Origin: Nymphaea colorata | Lineage: Eukaryota > Streptophyta > Magnoliopsida > Nymphaeales > Nymphaeaceae | DNA length: 64,000 nucleotides | Assembly (NCBI RefSeq): GCF_008831285.2 | Contig: NC_045149.1 | Span: 6,377,500 to 6,441,499, forward strand | Direction of reading: 5' to 3' | Part shown: piece by piece, positions 23,240 through 35,657 of the stretch | How the letters are laid out: the number at the start of each line of letters is the position of its first letter | Position numbering within the stretch: the stretch's first letter is position 1 | Position numbers and translations under genes: made by a program | Notes under the pieces: generated by a model | The model's input: the letters and a program-made list of their open reading frames with translations, nothing else | Told to the model about the DNA's origin: nothing | Database searches by the model: none

Positions 23240-26200
23240 CAAACAAATAGAAGTAATCGGGCCACATGCCAATCTTGACCTTGTCTGGGGGAGGCTATAA
23301 CTATCAAGAATGCAACAAATTTCTTAGGTTCTCAAGGTAGGAAAAAGAGCACATGGTGCACTAAATTATTAGCAAATCCAACCTACTTGTTTTATCTCTA
23401 TGTTGTATTATTCCATAAGCAATAAAGATTTAGTAGAAAAGTTGCTGGATTTCAGGTTTTCCTACATTCACATGGCGGTAGGCGCTAAAGTTGAAAGTTG
23501 GTTGGATCTAAAATAGCTAAATAGATAAGACTTTGTCAAAGATGAACCAACACAATGGCGCAGGTTGCAGTTAAGGCTACGATTTCAAATCTGAACCACC
23601 AGCTAAATATATTTAAATGTTTATTAAGAAGAACATTATGTTTTCTAAATACGATTCTTATAACATGTGTTTCAAGAACACCAACCAGTTATGCTACACC
23701 CATCAGGGCCAAGAACAACATCGCATTGTTGTTTCAAAAATATTACATAATGACGTTTATCATTTGATCGTGGAATCTAAAATCAGTAACCATGATAACA
23801 TTGTAATCTTTTGAACAAAGTTGGTGTTTTAGATCATGCATGTATTTTGAAAAAATAAGCTCGAAGAACACAATGTTCTTATCAAACACTCTCATAGAAT
23901 CAGAACTCGGATTTAGTTTAGATGAAGTAATAAAATGACAAAACCCTTGTTCGATACAAGGGTTCCATGTCTAGCACATGTGTGTTCACTTGGGGCGTGT
24001 TTGAAAGGTATGGAGGGGGTGCTCAGGACACACGGTCTAAGATGCCTTGTGTGTAAAGAGGTCTCAAAGTGTCTCTCGATTCTTGCAACACATACAAAAG
24101 TGTGACGACCAATGGTGAAATATGATCGACTGTCAAAAACGCTCGGTTAAACGCAGTTATCTCAGCCTTGGTATTGTTCAAAGTAACATAGAAGTACATT
24201 TGGAGACACCTTGTCTGCCCACTCAAACGCATGCATAAGGTCCTTAAGGGTCATTTGGCAGTTAGAAGAACATACCGCGAGTGTTTCATAAATCTACCTT
24301 ACAGATTGAAGTAGATTTATAAAACACTAGAACTACTTGTTTATGAATCAGCCCTTATTTTTAAGATAAAGTTATGAAACACTCATAAAGTATTTTATTT
24401 ATTGTAATTTGAGAACATCCGAAACAAAAATGTATGAGGTATTGTCTTCCTCATTGTTCTCTCAAGTGGAACAACTGAGGCAAAGGTTTGCGGAAGAAAA
24501 AATCCAGAGAATATGATCATAAGACATCATCCAGTAAATTTGGTTTGATAGTGTAACACCGGGACAGAATATCTGAGACAGATAGTTTCCTCCTCCATTC
24601 AAACACCATCTAATTTGGTTAAGAGTTATTATGATGAAAATAGTTATATAAAGTTTTGCCCAAATAAACCTTATTTCCTTGCCAACTATCAGATGAGGTG
24701 CTTCTTTCAAACTCACGTGAGATATGAATGTATGAGGTTGAATTTGGCGACTGCCACATCGAAAAGTTCAAACAAGAACAAGAGAGAGAGAGATAATTGA
24801 AAACAAACCTTTTCTGAAATAGAGAAGTCTTATTGCGGACACTGGCCGAACAAAAAATTTGTGTTTATGGAGCACTAAATATATGAGTAACAAATTTTCA
24901 GTTGATCTTGGTGCAGTAACTAAGTCTAGTAGTGGGGCTGAACCATATAATTGAATCCAACTCTTCCTAGATCCGATCATTAAAAACAAGGTTGTAGAGT
25001 GGGCTCCACGGGACTTACGCCCCCATGCAGCCGACACCTACCTCTGCCCCTGGTTGTCGCTGTATCGAGAAATATTTTTTAATTAATTTTTTGGGATCCA
25101 TACAAGCTGGATCGGTTTCTCGGGGTCTAGATAGGAAAACAATGATGTTGAGAAGTACTAGAATGAGTTTTCGTCCGTTAGAGGATCAGCAGAAAATTCC
25201 AATTAAAAGGTATTAAAAATAAAATTTTAAATTTTTAAAAGGTACTAATATTTGAAAAAAAAAATCACAAAGTATCAAAGATGAAAATAAGTATTTTTTA
25301 TTAATTTGTATAAAGAATTAGCCGTCACAGTGTTTACATCTGCCTCCGCCCCTCTATGAAGCCGTGACAAAACATTTCCCCTTTGCGTTTGCAAGCGATG
25401 ACTTTCACACGTGAAAGCATGAAAGAAGAAGTATGGGTCTATGCATTCATTCCATCTCGGGTCAATATTGGCCGTCCAAATTTGTGAACTATAGTTTTGG
25501 TTCCTTATTTCCACTCCTTTCCCAGCTGGGAAGCCAAATTTAGACTTCCTTGTTTTCGATCCAAAACCAAAACCATGAAATCAGATTTGGAATAAATGAT
25601 CCATTTCGAGTCTTGACCAATGAAATCCGGTTTCTTAGGAAAAAAACTCGACTTGTTGCATGGAAGGTAGCCTCAAATCCATGTCCAAGTTGGAAACCCA
25701 GAACCAAATCCAACAAAGCCACTTTTCAGTAATGGCTAGGTGAAAATAAAGCTATTCACTGAGTTTAAAATACCAATATTTATTTATTTATTTATTTATT
25801 TTGTTTCTAATTTCTTTCTTCTTAGATTTTTTATTTCGGGTGAGTGGGGTTTGACCCACTGCCCGAAGGAGGCCGAAGCCCCCATCTAACCCTTACCCTT
25901 CAAGGTACAGAGCCTGCATTGGTGTCTTGACATGCTGCTCATGTCACGCTTCAACTTGCACATCAATGACCATTCATGTGTAGTACAAATGGTTGACCCT
26001 CAGGAAATGAAAGCAAAAACTGATCGCTTATCAGCCCCTACAAAATTTCATTGTTGCCAAACCTCCGAGGATTTCTTAGATTTCTTTTTATTAAATAATA
26101 AGTAATAAAAGCTACGAAGATAAAGAGTAGATGGCGGCGCCTATCACTTGGGTCCCACTTCTGTTTTCATTTATCAAATGTGGTTGGCAAGCATAAAATG

Positions 26201-28600
26201 TAGAGAGAGAAGAAATGAAAAGTTGTATCATAGTTTAGTCAACCACTCTTAAATATGTGTCTCACATTCTTATAGGGACATTGTATTAGCATTCCATTAA
26301 CCGGTTGCAAAAATTGGAGTATATTGAATGAATATTAAACTAGTGTTTTTATTATTAAACACCTTTGTATATATATTTTTCTTTTTTATCGAATGTTGTT
26401 AACTAGCATAAAATTTAGTCAAACACTGTGTTAGTATTATATTGTGTTAATATTATATAAATATGTCACAAAAATTGGAGAAAATTTGGTTGATTAAATG
26501 TAACTTGGCCTCTAAAGGGATGCGACAAAATTTGGTTGATTAAATGTAACTTGGCAGTGTCAAAGCAGCAACTTTAAGATGAATTGAGGACTCGAGTTCA
26601 TAGTATTTTCTGCTTCTTGAAATATTTGAAAAGAAAAGAACTATATTTTTGTTTTTAATTTCAACTAACACTGGATTAGTCTCATATGTGTAAATATTTC
26701 ATTAGAATATTATTAAATGTTGTCAATTTTAAAGTGATTATAACTTCATTCTTTGTAATTATATATCACAAATAAACTCAGAGCTATGTAACCCGGGCTT
26801 ATAATGCACAAAGTCCCAGCAAACTCACACATACTCTCTCTCTCTTTCTCTCTCTATCCAAAGTAACTCGATTATGGCTACAGGAATATGATGAAAATGT
26901 TAAAATTTGGTACTTGGAATATATCTATCTTCTTCTTTTGGCTATATATTTTTAATAACTGTATAGATACTCAATACTTAATTTGATAAGTAAAACACAA
27001 AGACAAGCATGTGTAAAGCAAAATCAGGCGATAAGCAACTTACTTTCAAAGGGTTGAAGATTTAAATCTCGTGGCTGCTGTCACACTTCAGTTTGTTACT
27101 CTTCGACATTGCAAATGGTGATAAGCTTCACCCTCGAGTTGAAAGATGTATTATAACCCGAAAGAAACCAAAACCTTAGAGAAATAAAAGTATGATTTTA
27201 AAATTTTTTCGCATAAACATGTTCAATTAAAAAGAACTTGTATGAAGACTTGATTCATAAACATTTTGCCCTTAAATTATTATATTACTCATTCAAAGAA
27301 ACATGTTCAAGACTTAAACCTTGAGCTTGGGATATAAGTAAGCAAGTAGTACATCGATGGTGCTAGATTCATGAAATTTGTCTGGAAATTCCACAGATCT
27401 AGAGGGAGGGGGTTGGGAAAGCTGAAAAAAAAAATCTGAAAAAGTTCACTTGTTCAACAAATCATGTTTTTCTCTTGACGAAGTAAGCGAAGAAGAAGAA
27501 AAATGTTTGTAGAAATGGAAATAGTTTCTACACACCCACCTGGGATGCATGCATCGGCTTGTACAAGGACTCAACGCCATGTATGTCGCTCTCGTCTTCC
27601 ATCAAAGATTTCCAATTCACAGGATTGGAGGCATGTTAGGCGGAGTAATTCATAATTATCAACTTTCATGCCTGCCATGTTGCTATTAGAAAGAGAGAAT
27701 AAGATACCAACTACAAGGATGTCTCAAGGAAAATGGTACTCACAGCTCTCTCTCTCTCTCTCTAGATCTTTTAATTGAAGAATGAAGAACCAGTGCCACA
27801 TGTTGTAAACGATATTTTATCATTTTTAAACATTTTTGAAGTTTTTTAATCATTTATATTTATAAGAAACTGAGTATATCCCAGTCAATTCAAATTAATT
27901 TCCAACTTTTAACTCATAAGAAACTAGATTTGCAGAAAAAAACTTTCTGGACTCCCAATCTCTTCACCTTTCTATGTAAAAAGAGATTGGTAAATGGTAT
28001 GGGTAAAACCATTTCAACTGATGTCAAATAGATTTTGCAATTTAATATCGTCATCTTCTTCGGCGAAGCTGGTTATATACGCCTGCAATAAACATGAAAT
28101 TTTTATGCACATGATTAATGGTATGCCATGTACGCTTGTTGCGTACATGGGGTGACGCACAAAAACTCGGTCTCCTTTTTTGAAACGTCAGTTGGAACTT
28201 CACCTCGTGGAAGCGACGGTGGAACTCATCAGCTGCATTACTTTGCCTGGAGATCACCATACTTGCATAACAAGTTGACGCCTACCAGAGTCGAACTGTG
28301 ACTGCCCTTCACAGCCATGATCTGCTCCGCTTCACGAGTCTGCTGTCGTCTTCTTTGATCTTTATGGCCCTAGTACATGAGAAAACCAGGTGTCATTTGT
28401 TCCTGTGCAACATATAACTCCGGATCACATGTTCGTTTAGCCTTAAAGAAAAGCCTCGGCACCTTCGTGGAAGGGCCTCGCCAGTCGCCACCAACACCAA
28501 GTGCTTCCCCTTCTCTCTCTCTTCTCCAACCACTGGAATTTATTACTTAAATGTGACAGCGAATCGATCTGTTAAAAAAAAAAAACAGTTCGTGCTGGTT
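23240..28600. other. 5.4 kb intergenic region without a supportable gene
   Basis: Only short unconvincing open frames are present. It contains a foldback at about 24282-24328 (arms GTGTTTCATAAATCTAC / GTAGATTTATAAAACAC), a 29-base direct repeat at 26481-26509 and 26527-26555, a TTTA run near 25782-25802 and several CT runs. The last part is upstream of the kinase gene and may hold its promoter, which I cannot delimit. Confidence 0.5.
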
Positions 28601-28676
28601 AAACATCTGTAAATTGTAAATTTTCTCATCCCTGGTTAGTTCTCACCGTTCATTAAAGAAGAAGACGGCTTATTAA

Positions 28677-29144
28677 TTGATCAAGTTGCCACAAATCCAT
28701 GTGTTTCCCTCTAGAGTTAAGCGCCCAACCAGAGAGAGAGGGACAGAGTTAGGACACGCATGCTTCGAGGAGCCCCACTCTTACTCTTCCTGGTCTTTCC
28801 ATGGACCGCGGTTGTCCTCTTTCTCCATCCCAACGACGGCTTCTTTAGTCTTAGTCTTCAAGCGGGGCAGGTGGAGTGAAACAGCCATTGAGATTTACCC
28901 TCTCATCCTCAGCAGCCCCACTTCCGGCGTTCTCTCTCTTTCTCCCCCTCAACAGTTTCCCTTCTCTTCTTTCCCGGAGTACCCATCAATCCTTTTGTCT
29001 TCCTTTCTCGTTTTTGGGAGGTTTGACCGCTTGATTTCTTTCTACGCTTCGTGATCTCTCTCTATCCTTGTCCTGCTCTTTTGTTGCGTCTCAGATGATA
29101 CCCACAATTTCTTTCGGGGAGAAAATCGATCGACAGCTGCGAAA
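28677..29144 (+). promoter_or_regulatory. Probable 5' leader and proximal promoter of the RLCK gene
   Basis: CT-rich sequence runs up to the start codon, as is common in plant leaders. An open frame at 28677-29054 has no family resemblance and ends before the kinase start, so it is better read as leader sequence. No TATA box or intron is assigned. Confidence 0.35.
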
Positions 29145-32100
29145 ATGACGTGCTTTGGGTTTTTGAAGGACATTCCTGAAACGTTGAAGTCGAACCTCTC
29201 GAATTTGAAGTGGGGGGTGAAGCATTGGACGGGATTGTCCGGGAGTTCGAAGAATTCAAAGAGGGACACAAAGGGTTCGGGCGATGAAGGGCGGAAGACT
29301 GGTGGATCGGACAAGACCGGGGGATCCGGCAAGTCTGGGGGCTCGGAATCCGGTGGCCTGCAGAAGAGTGTTTTGGAGCTTTACGAGGAGAGAGCGCAAA
29401 ATCTGCGGGTGTTCACTGTGGGGGAGCTGAAATCGGCGACGAACAATTTCTCGCCGGAGCTTAAGATCGGAGAGGGCGGGTTCGGGTCCGTGTATAGGGG
29501 ATATATCAAGCCTGTCGATGGCTCAGCGGAAAGAAAACTTGTTGCCGTGAAGAAACTAAACAGGAACGGTTTGCAGGTATTCATCAACGTCATGCTTTCT
29601 GTGAACATTTTCTAGGTTCGCTTTTACTGTGCTGGAATCAGCTGTGGTTGGTAATATATTCTGTTGGTAAAAAATTTGTATTCTTGCTGTTGTTTGTTAA
29701 CGGGCGGTTTTTCCGTAGATTCCTTTATTAGATGTATAAGCTCTAGAGGACTCCTGCTGGTATAGGTGTCTAGTTTTGTTAGAAGGCGATGCTGTTGATC
29801 CTTCATGGGTATAACGATTTCTGCGTTATTGGTTTTACGAATTTGCTGATCACAGTTTATTATGTTGACGGACCACAAATGAATCATCGGCTGTACGTAG
29901 AGAGATGAATAATTCATGTTGATCGAATGTTTGAAACTTGAAAAGAAGGAGATGATAGTTCAGGGCGAAAACCAAAGGCAGCTTTTATCATCGTTACCTA
30001 TCACGGCGTGTTGCTAGCAATCCTAAGCTGCAGTTTTGACAAAAAGAGAAAGATAATATACTGAAACGCATTATTTAAGATTTTAGGACGGATAAAATAG
30101 AAAAAATCTAGGAGGGCGAAATGTCTACTTTTGGCAAGTATTCTTCGTCGCTTATCTGGAAGAATCTACCTAAATGAAGATGTGCGGAGCTTGTGATTTT
30201 AACACGTTTCAATTTCTTGCTTCAGTCATCTTTTCATTGTCTTAGTCTCAATAAACTCAGCAATATTTGGCTATGTTTCATTTAAGAAAATCAAAAAATT
30301 CTTTGCAACTTACCGTTCTGAAGAATTCAAAATTCTTGGTGAAGCTTGATCTAAGTTTTTTGTCTCTGTTTCAGGGTCACAAGGAATGGGTGGCAGAAGT
30401 TCAACTTCTTGGTATAGCTGATCACCCAAATGTGGTCAAACTCATAGGTTATTGTGCTGTTGACGGAGAGAGGGGGATCCAACGATTGTTGGTTTATGAA
30501 TTTATGCCAAACAGAAGCCTTGAAGACCACTTGTTTAATAGGCTTTTGCCTGTTCTTTCATGGGAGAGGAGACTACAGATTGCACTTGGTACAGCTCAAG
30601 GATTGGCGTATCTCCATGAAGAGTTGGAAGTCCAGGTACTTTGATCAAAAAATTTGTGCATTTCATGTTATTACATTGTTTAATTAGGGTTCATTACTTG
30701 ATTCATGTCTGTAATTGTGAAATTTCTCTTGAATTTTTGGCTGATTTGAAGATTTACTTGCCAAAATTGAAGTTAGTGAACTTTTGACTACTCTGACAGT
30801 ATGTCTACCTGTATCTAAGATTGTTCCTGTTTCCTGATTGCCATGGGAAATGTTACAGTCAAGCAATTGAAAGGTGAAGAACACATAAGGCGTCTTTGTT
30901 TCTTCAAGAATGAGGTCGAAAAAGTCTGAGGGCACTCGTGGAGAACATTCAAGAGATATAAGGACATATTATTTGTATTGGACTCATCTGTTGTTGTTCC
31001 ATAAGATTTGTATCATAAGTGATGGGTGTTATGCCCCTATAACAAGTTTTCTTGGGCAAAGCTCAAGACTCAAGCTCCTTTCTCCCTTTCTCCAAGGTTC
31101 TGCTGGTAAAATGTTTCTAGTTTCAAAACTGTTAACATGATATGTAGTCATGGGAATGTTTAAGGCTCATTGCTTGCTTGCTTGATGTAGTTCCTACAAA
31201 TGCAGCTCAGTTTCCCTTGATGTTCTCCTCTGCTATGTTTTCCTAAAATTCCTAAATGTAAACAAGAGTTAGACATGCTCTGTGATCCCAGTGTTTCTAT
31301 GAAAATCTGAATACATGCTAATATTTATATATTTTTTGTTGCACTTTCTTTTGTACAATGATGTTCTTTCTAAATTAACTTAGAGTCCTTACTTTTAAGA
31401 AGTTATGGTTATCACATTATCAATGTTGTTAGTTTGTTGGAACAAACAAAACCTTGATATGCCTGAAAGTTTGAAACTAAAAGGGGAGATCTGTTTCAAT
31501 GTTTGCATATTTTTAGGTTCAGGAATTAGATGTGACTATAACCTGAGATAGAAGAGAAGTATAGAGGTTCAAGTGCAATGGTTGAATTGTTAAACCCACT
31601 TGATCCAAATTGAAGCTTCCTATCCGCGATCTCTTAGCCTGTCTGGCTAAGAGGAGATAGAAATATGGATCATCAAGATCTTGTTGCTGCCTGTGTTATG
31701 GTGATGCGATAATTGTGTAATTTAGCACTTATTGGGCCACAGAAGAGGCAACCAACAGCCTTTCCAAGTGGAAAGCCTTGAAGCTGTACATTATACTACC
31801 TCTTTTTAAGGTGTCAAAGGTCTTTTATGGATCATAGTTTCTGTGGGACCTCACACTAAGCCTGCCACATGAATTTATCTAAGTAATAATGACAGCTTTA
31901 TTTTAGAAGAATCCTCGAATGGAAGGTCGAAGACAGTCATCCAAACAAAGAATTGTTTCTCTTGGACCCTGGATAATGTGACTGCCAGATTTCTTGGCCC
32001 CACATCTTTGCAATTTTCTGTTAAACATATACATTGAATCTTGATTTCCTTTTGTAGAGTAGAGATGATGTTTACTTAGTTATCTGCCATAATTGCAACT

Positions 32101-34391
32101 GACTGGATTATCACTTCTGCAGGTTATATTTAGAGATTTCAAAGCATCAAATGTGCTATTAGATTTGGACTTCAGGCCAAGGCTGTCTGACTTTGGTCTT
32201 GCTAGAGAGGGGCCATCGGCAGGCCGTACTCATGTAACCACGGCTGTATGTATATCTGGACCATCTGAGCAATATATTTTTTGTTTATTTTTTGTTTTTG
32301 ATCAATGAAGTCCACTGTTTATAGGTAAGAGATTTCTTACATAGAGAAAAATTTCTTGATCAATGAAGTCCACTGTTTATAGGTAAGAGATTTCTTACAT
32401 AGAGAAAATTTTCTCCAGTGTAAATGCAGGAGATTTTGTATCACTTTTAGAAAAGAGCAACTTGGAAACTCAATTTATTTGCATAGCTGCCAATGTACAT
32501 GATGATTTGATTGATGTAAGGACCACACAGAAACAATCAAGCATGTGAATTTTGAAATTCGTTGTCCATCTTCAAACCTGTTTGTTTTCAAAGAATGATC
32601 AAAACAAAGGAAAATATTTGAAAAGCATAAGCTTCCAGATCAAAGTTGCACTATTGTCCTTAATGACATTGTCGTCCATGATCAATGCTTCAAATCAAGT
32701 GTCCCAAGTATCTCAATGATGCTGTGGGGATAAACAAGAATGCTTCGATCATTTTTAGAAAATTAAATATATTTAAAAGAGTGAAAACAACGTTGGAACT
32801 CAGAAGGTAAGATAAAGTTACAAAGAATATTGCAGCATGTTCTTGATGCAAGAAAATATGTATGAAAACCTAAATGAATGGAATTGGAATTTGGCCCCAG
32901 GAAGACCGAGAAGAAAAAGAAAGGTGAAAGATAAAAAGACTTGAGATCTTGTTATGGACTGTAAAGTGTGATTTTATTTGTGGTTTGTTTGCATGGTAAT
33001 TTTGTTTTCACTTTGTTGGATATGTGTTCTTGCTACTTATTTACCTCTATTATTTGAGGTCTTGTTTCTCAGACTATTTACTTTTTCAATTTTGTCTTAA
33101 GATTTTAAAATTGTTAGAAGAAAGAGCCAGTGGAAATGTGATTTGAGCAAATAATAATTTGCAAAACCAGAATTTGCAAGTGATCTCCAAACAGTTTCAG
33201 AGCTCCTGTTAAATATCTTTCACAGAAATTTTGCCAAAAGTAGGTGCGGATGGACAGTCAGAAAAATATAATAATACCGCACCTTTATTTGTTTTGTTGT
33301 TCAATCATCAATCACATAAATGAATCCTTTCTGCATTTAAAAGCTGGAAGCTTAATGCTGGTTGACCACAAACTTATGAACCCACCTCTGTTGAGCAGAT
33401 TGTGGGAACATTTGGTTATGCTGCACCTGAATACATCAGGACCGGTCATCTTACAGCCAAGAGTGATGTCTGGAGTTTCGGGGTTGTGCTCTATGAGCTC
33501 CTGACAGGGAGAAGATCAATGGAAAGAAACCGCCCAAAGAATGAGCGGAAGCTTCTGGAGTGGATCAAGAACTATCCAGTTAGTAGTAGAAAGTTTCAGA
33601 TGATTATTGATCCGAGGCTTGGAGATCATTATTCTCTTCCAGCTGCACAGGCAGTGGCTAAGTTAGCAGATAGTTGTCTGTTAAAGTTATCAACAAAACG
33701 TCCAGACATGAGCAAGGTTGTTGAAACTTTAAAGCAGATTATTGAACTTTCGAAGGGTGAGGACTCTCTGGAAACTGTTCAGGCTGCTAAATCTGAATCT
33801 GTTGGGACTGAGGGGAGACTGGATAAAGTTGATGTTTCCAACTGCGAGGATGGTCTGCCTGATAATTCAAGAAGGAAAGTTACACCTATGACCGGATCTG
33901 GGAAGGAAAATGGTCGTGTTTTTGGTAGACGGAGGTTTATAATGATGTCACAACAGAATCAACAGCTGCAGCAGCACCACCAGCATCTGCACCAGCACCA
34001 ACAGCAGCAGCAGCAGGAAGCAAGTCACAAGCAGCATGAGCAGGAGCATCCAGTGCAGCATAAGCAAAGGCAGCAAGAGCCTCAAGGGCAGCAAAAACCA
34101 AGGCAACAAGAACATGAGCAGCAGCAGCAACAAGAGCATCATGAACAACGTGAGCCAAAGGATCAAGAGCAGCAAGAGCATCATGAACAACATGAGCCAA
34201 AGGATCAAGAGCAGCAAGAGCATCATGAACAGCTGCAGCAACAAGCGCATCATGAGCAAAATGAGCCAAAACATCAAGAGCAGCAACTGCTGTATGATTA
34301 CCAGAAACATGAGCTGCAGCCGCATCAAGAGCATCACACTCAGCAAGAGCAGCAACAGCACCAATATCAGCAGGAATGGATGCAGGAATAA
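29145..34391 (+). CDS. Receptor-like cytoplasmic kinase, RLCK VII (PCRK/PBL-like) with Gln/His-rich tail
   Basis: Predicted Ser/Thr kinase of 602 residues in four exons: 29145-29576, 30375-30635, 32123-32245 and 33399-34391, all phase 0 with GT-AG introns. Residues 1-88 are a short Ser/Gly-rich leader. The kinase domain carries the Gly loop IGEGGFGSV (108-116), VAVKK lysine 136, GHKEW with Glu152, the catalytic loop FRDFKASN (Asp236), SDFG (253-256) and AAPEYI. The RDFK loop and [13 protein letters not shown] match subgroup VII-4 of Arabidopsis (PCRK1/2, PBL37-40), which relays signals from immune receptors to MAP3Ks. The start MTCFGF lacks a myristoylation glycine. Residues from about 454 to 602 form a Gln/His/Glu low-complexity tail unusual for the family, whose members are commonly 400-480 residues. 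Family is secure; subgroup is inferred. Confidence 0.93.
30636..32122 (+). other. RLCK intron 2
   Basis: Intron of 1487 bases separating the exons that encode EELEVQ and VIFRDFK. It contains only unrecognised AT-rich sequence. Confidence 0.75.
32246..33398 (+). other. RLCK intron 3
   Basis: Intron of 1153 bases that splits the activation segment between THVTTA and IVGTFGY. It carries a 58-base tandem duplication near its 5' end. The donor GTATGT and acceptor GAGCAG are both acceptable. Confidence 0.75.
32298..32410 (+). repeat. 58-base tandem duplication in RLCK intron 3
   Basis: Units begin TTGATCAATGAAGTCC at 32298 and again at 32356 and stay nearly identical through 'ttacatagagaaaa'. They differ in a short A/T run at the end. 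Confidence 0.9.
34134..34286 (+). repeat. 42-base tandem repeats coding the RLCK tail
   Basis: Units starting at 34134, 34176 and 34218 encode EHHEQ(R/H)EPKDQEQQ-type 14-residue repeats. A fourth, more diverged unit starts at 34245 ([14 protein letters not shown]) after a short insertion. They keep the reading frame of the kinase and sit within the Gln/His-rich tail. Confidence 0.9.
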
Positions 34392-34469
34392 TTGCATTTG
34401 TTGGTGTTGATTCTTTAATTGTTCTCCTTATATAATTATTCTGACTGCTGCATAGAGGAAGATGATACA

Positions 34470-34940
34470 TTATCTCTTGGATATGAAGATGACACTCTGC
34501 AGATCCCTAAGTTCGCTTTGCATATTTGTGAACTACACAGTTGTCTGAGAATGTAAAAATGGATTGTATTTGAGAATTCAATTTCAAGTGGTGAGCTTTA
34601 ATTTCTCTAATCTTTTGTACATTATCCATAGCTTTGTAAAAATAGAATATTTCCATTTGTGTTTATGTTCCTTCTTGAGAATCAGCTTGAATTGTGAGAA
34701 GTGTATAAATCTATTATTTTGGGGAAACTTATCTGCCCTTGTGCTGTCCTTGTCTCATAAGGCAATGAGGTGGTGCTTTTATTTTCTGAATTAAAGTGCC
34801 TAAGGTCATCTTTATCTATTTGCATACGTAGGTTTGGGGCTAAAGTGAGGCGTGGGGGGCACATTTGGCTGAGAGGACATTGTAGCAATGCGGTAAGACT
34901 GTTTTTAATGGAAGTTTATGTCAATTACCACAACACCTCT
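34470..34940 (+). repeat. RLCK 3' flank / 3' UTR segment, duplicated elsewhere in the window
   Basis: Starts 79 bases after the RLCK stop codon. It matches 43430-43784 and 62207-62561 with high similarity, except that about 118 bases (around 34692-34809) are absent from those copies. It is probably part of the kinase 3' UTR and downstream region; alternatively it is a dispersed repeat that landed here. Confidence 0.75.
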
Positions 34941-35596
34941 CTTCTAAATGGTGTTTGTGTAAATGTGCTTGTATCCCCAAAAATTTTGATTTTTTTGAGT
35001 GCTTTAGAAATATAATTTTTATTTTTGAAATGAGAGAAAAAAAACTCGCTCGGTCGGAGCATCTCGGCACCTTTATCTAGAAGAGATGCTTGTGATCATT
35101 AATTTCAAAAGTGAATGTGAATAAATGTGTTGATTCTATATGATTGAAAACAAATTATTTATTCTTACCATATCATCTTACCATATCATCTGTCTAAGGA
35201 TATTCCTATCATCATATGCACTTATATTTATTTACATACTTATCCTAAATTTTCTTATAAAGAGAAAAAGATTGGAAAATGAAATGAGGTTGTCGATCAT
35301 CAAGTATGATTCAATATTGAATCATTACTCGGGTTTTAGTCTTAAGAATGAAAATTAAAATCTTAGATTTGAAAAAAAAATATTTAAAAAAGAAAAAAAA
35401 GAAAAATTTTAAGGCAAAAGGAATAGGAAAAAAAAAGAAAGATTGAAAAAGAAAGAAAAATTTTAAAAAGAGAGGATGTATACGTATGTGTACATATAGT
35501 TGTATAAATATGCATATATGAAAATTTATAAAGAGGTCTTAAGTCTAAATGGAAGAAAGAAAAGAAGATTTTAGAGAGAGAGAGAGAGAAAAAAAG

Positions 35597-35657
<61 letters not shown>

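Noticed and set aside
22270-23267. Open frames containing long Ile-Tyr repeats
   Set aside because: Products of (AT)n microsatellites.
28051-28260. 69-codon minus-strand open frame upstream of the RLCK gene
   Set aside because: Contains HRRFHEVKF-like basic sequence but matches no family I recognise and has no supporting splice structure.
28677-29054. 125-codon open frame just before the RLCK start
   Set aside because: Ser/Phe-rich composition from CT-rich leader DNA; it ends before the kinase start and shows no domain.
33937-34470. Long Ala/Asp-rich and Leu-rich open frames antisense to the RLCK tail
   Set aside because: They are mirror images of the CAG/CAA/CAT-rich repeat DNA; the sense frame is the coding one, continuous with the kinase domain.
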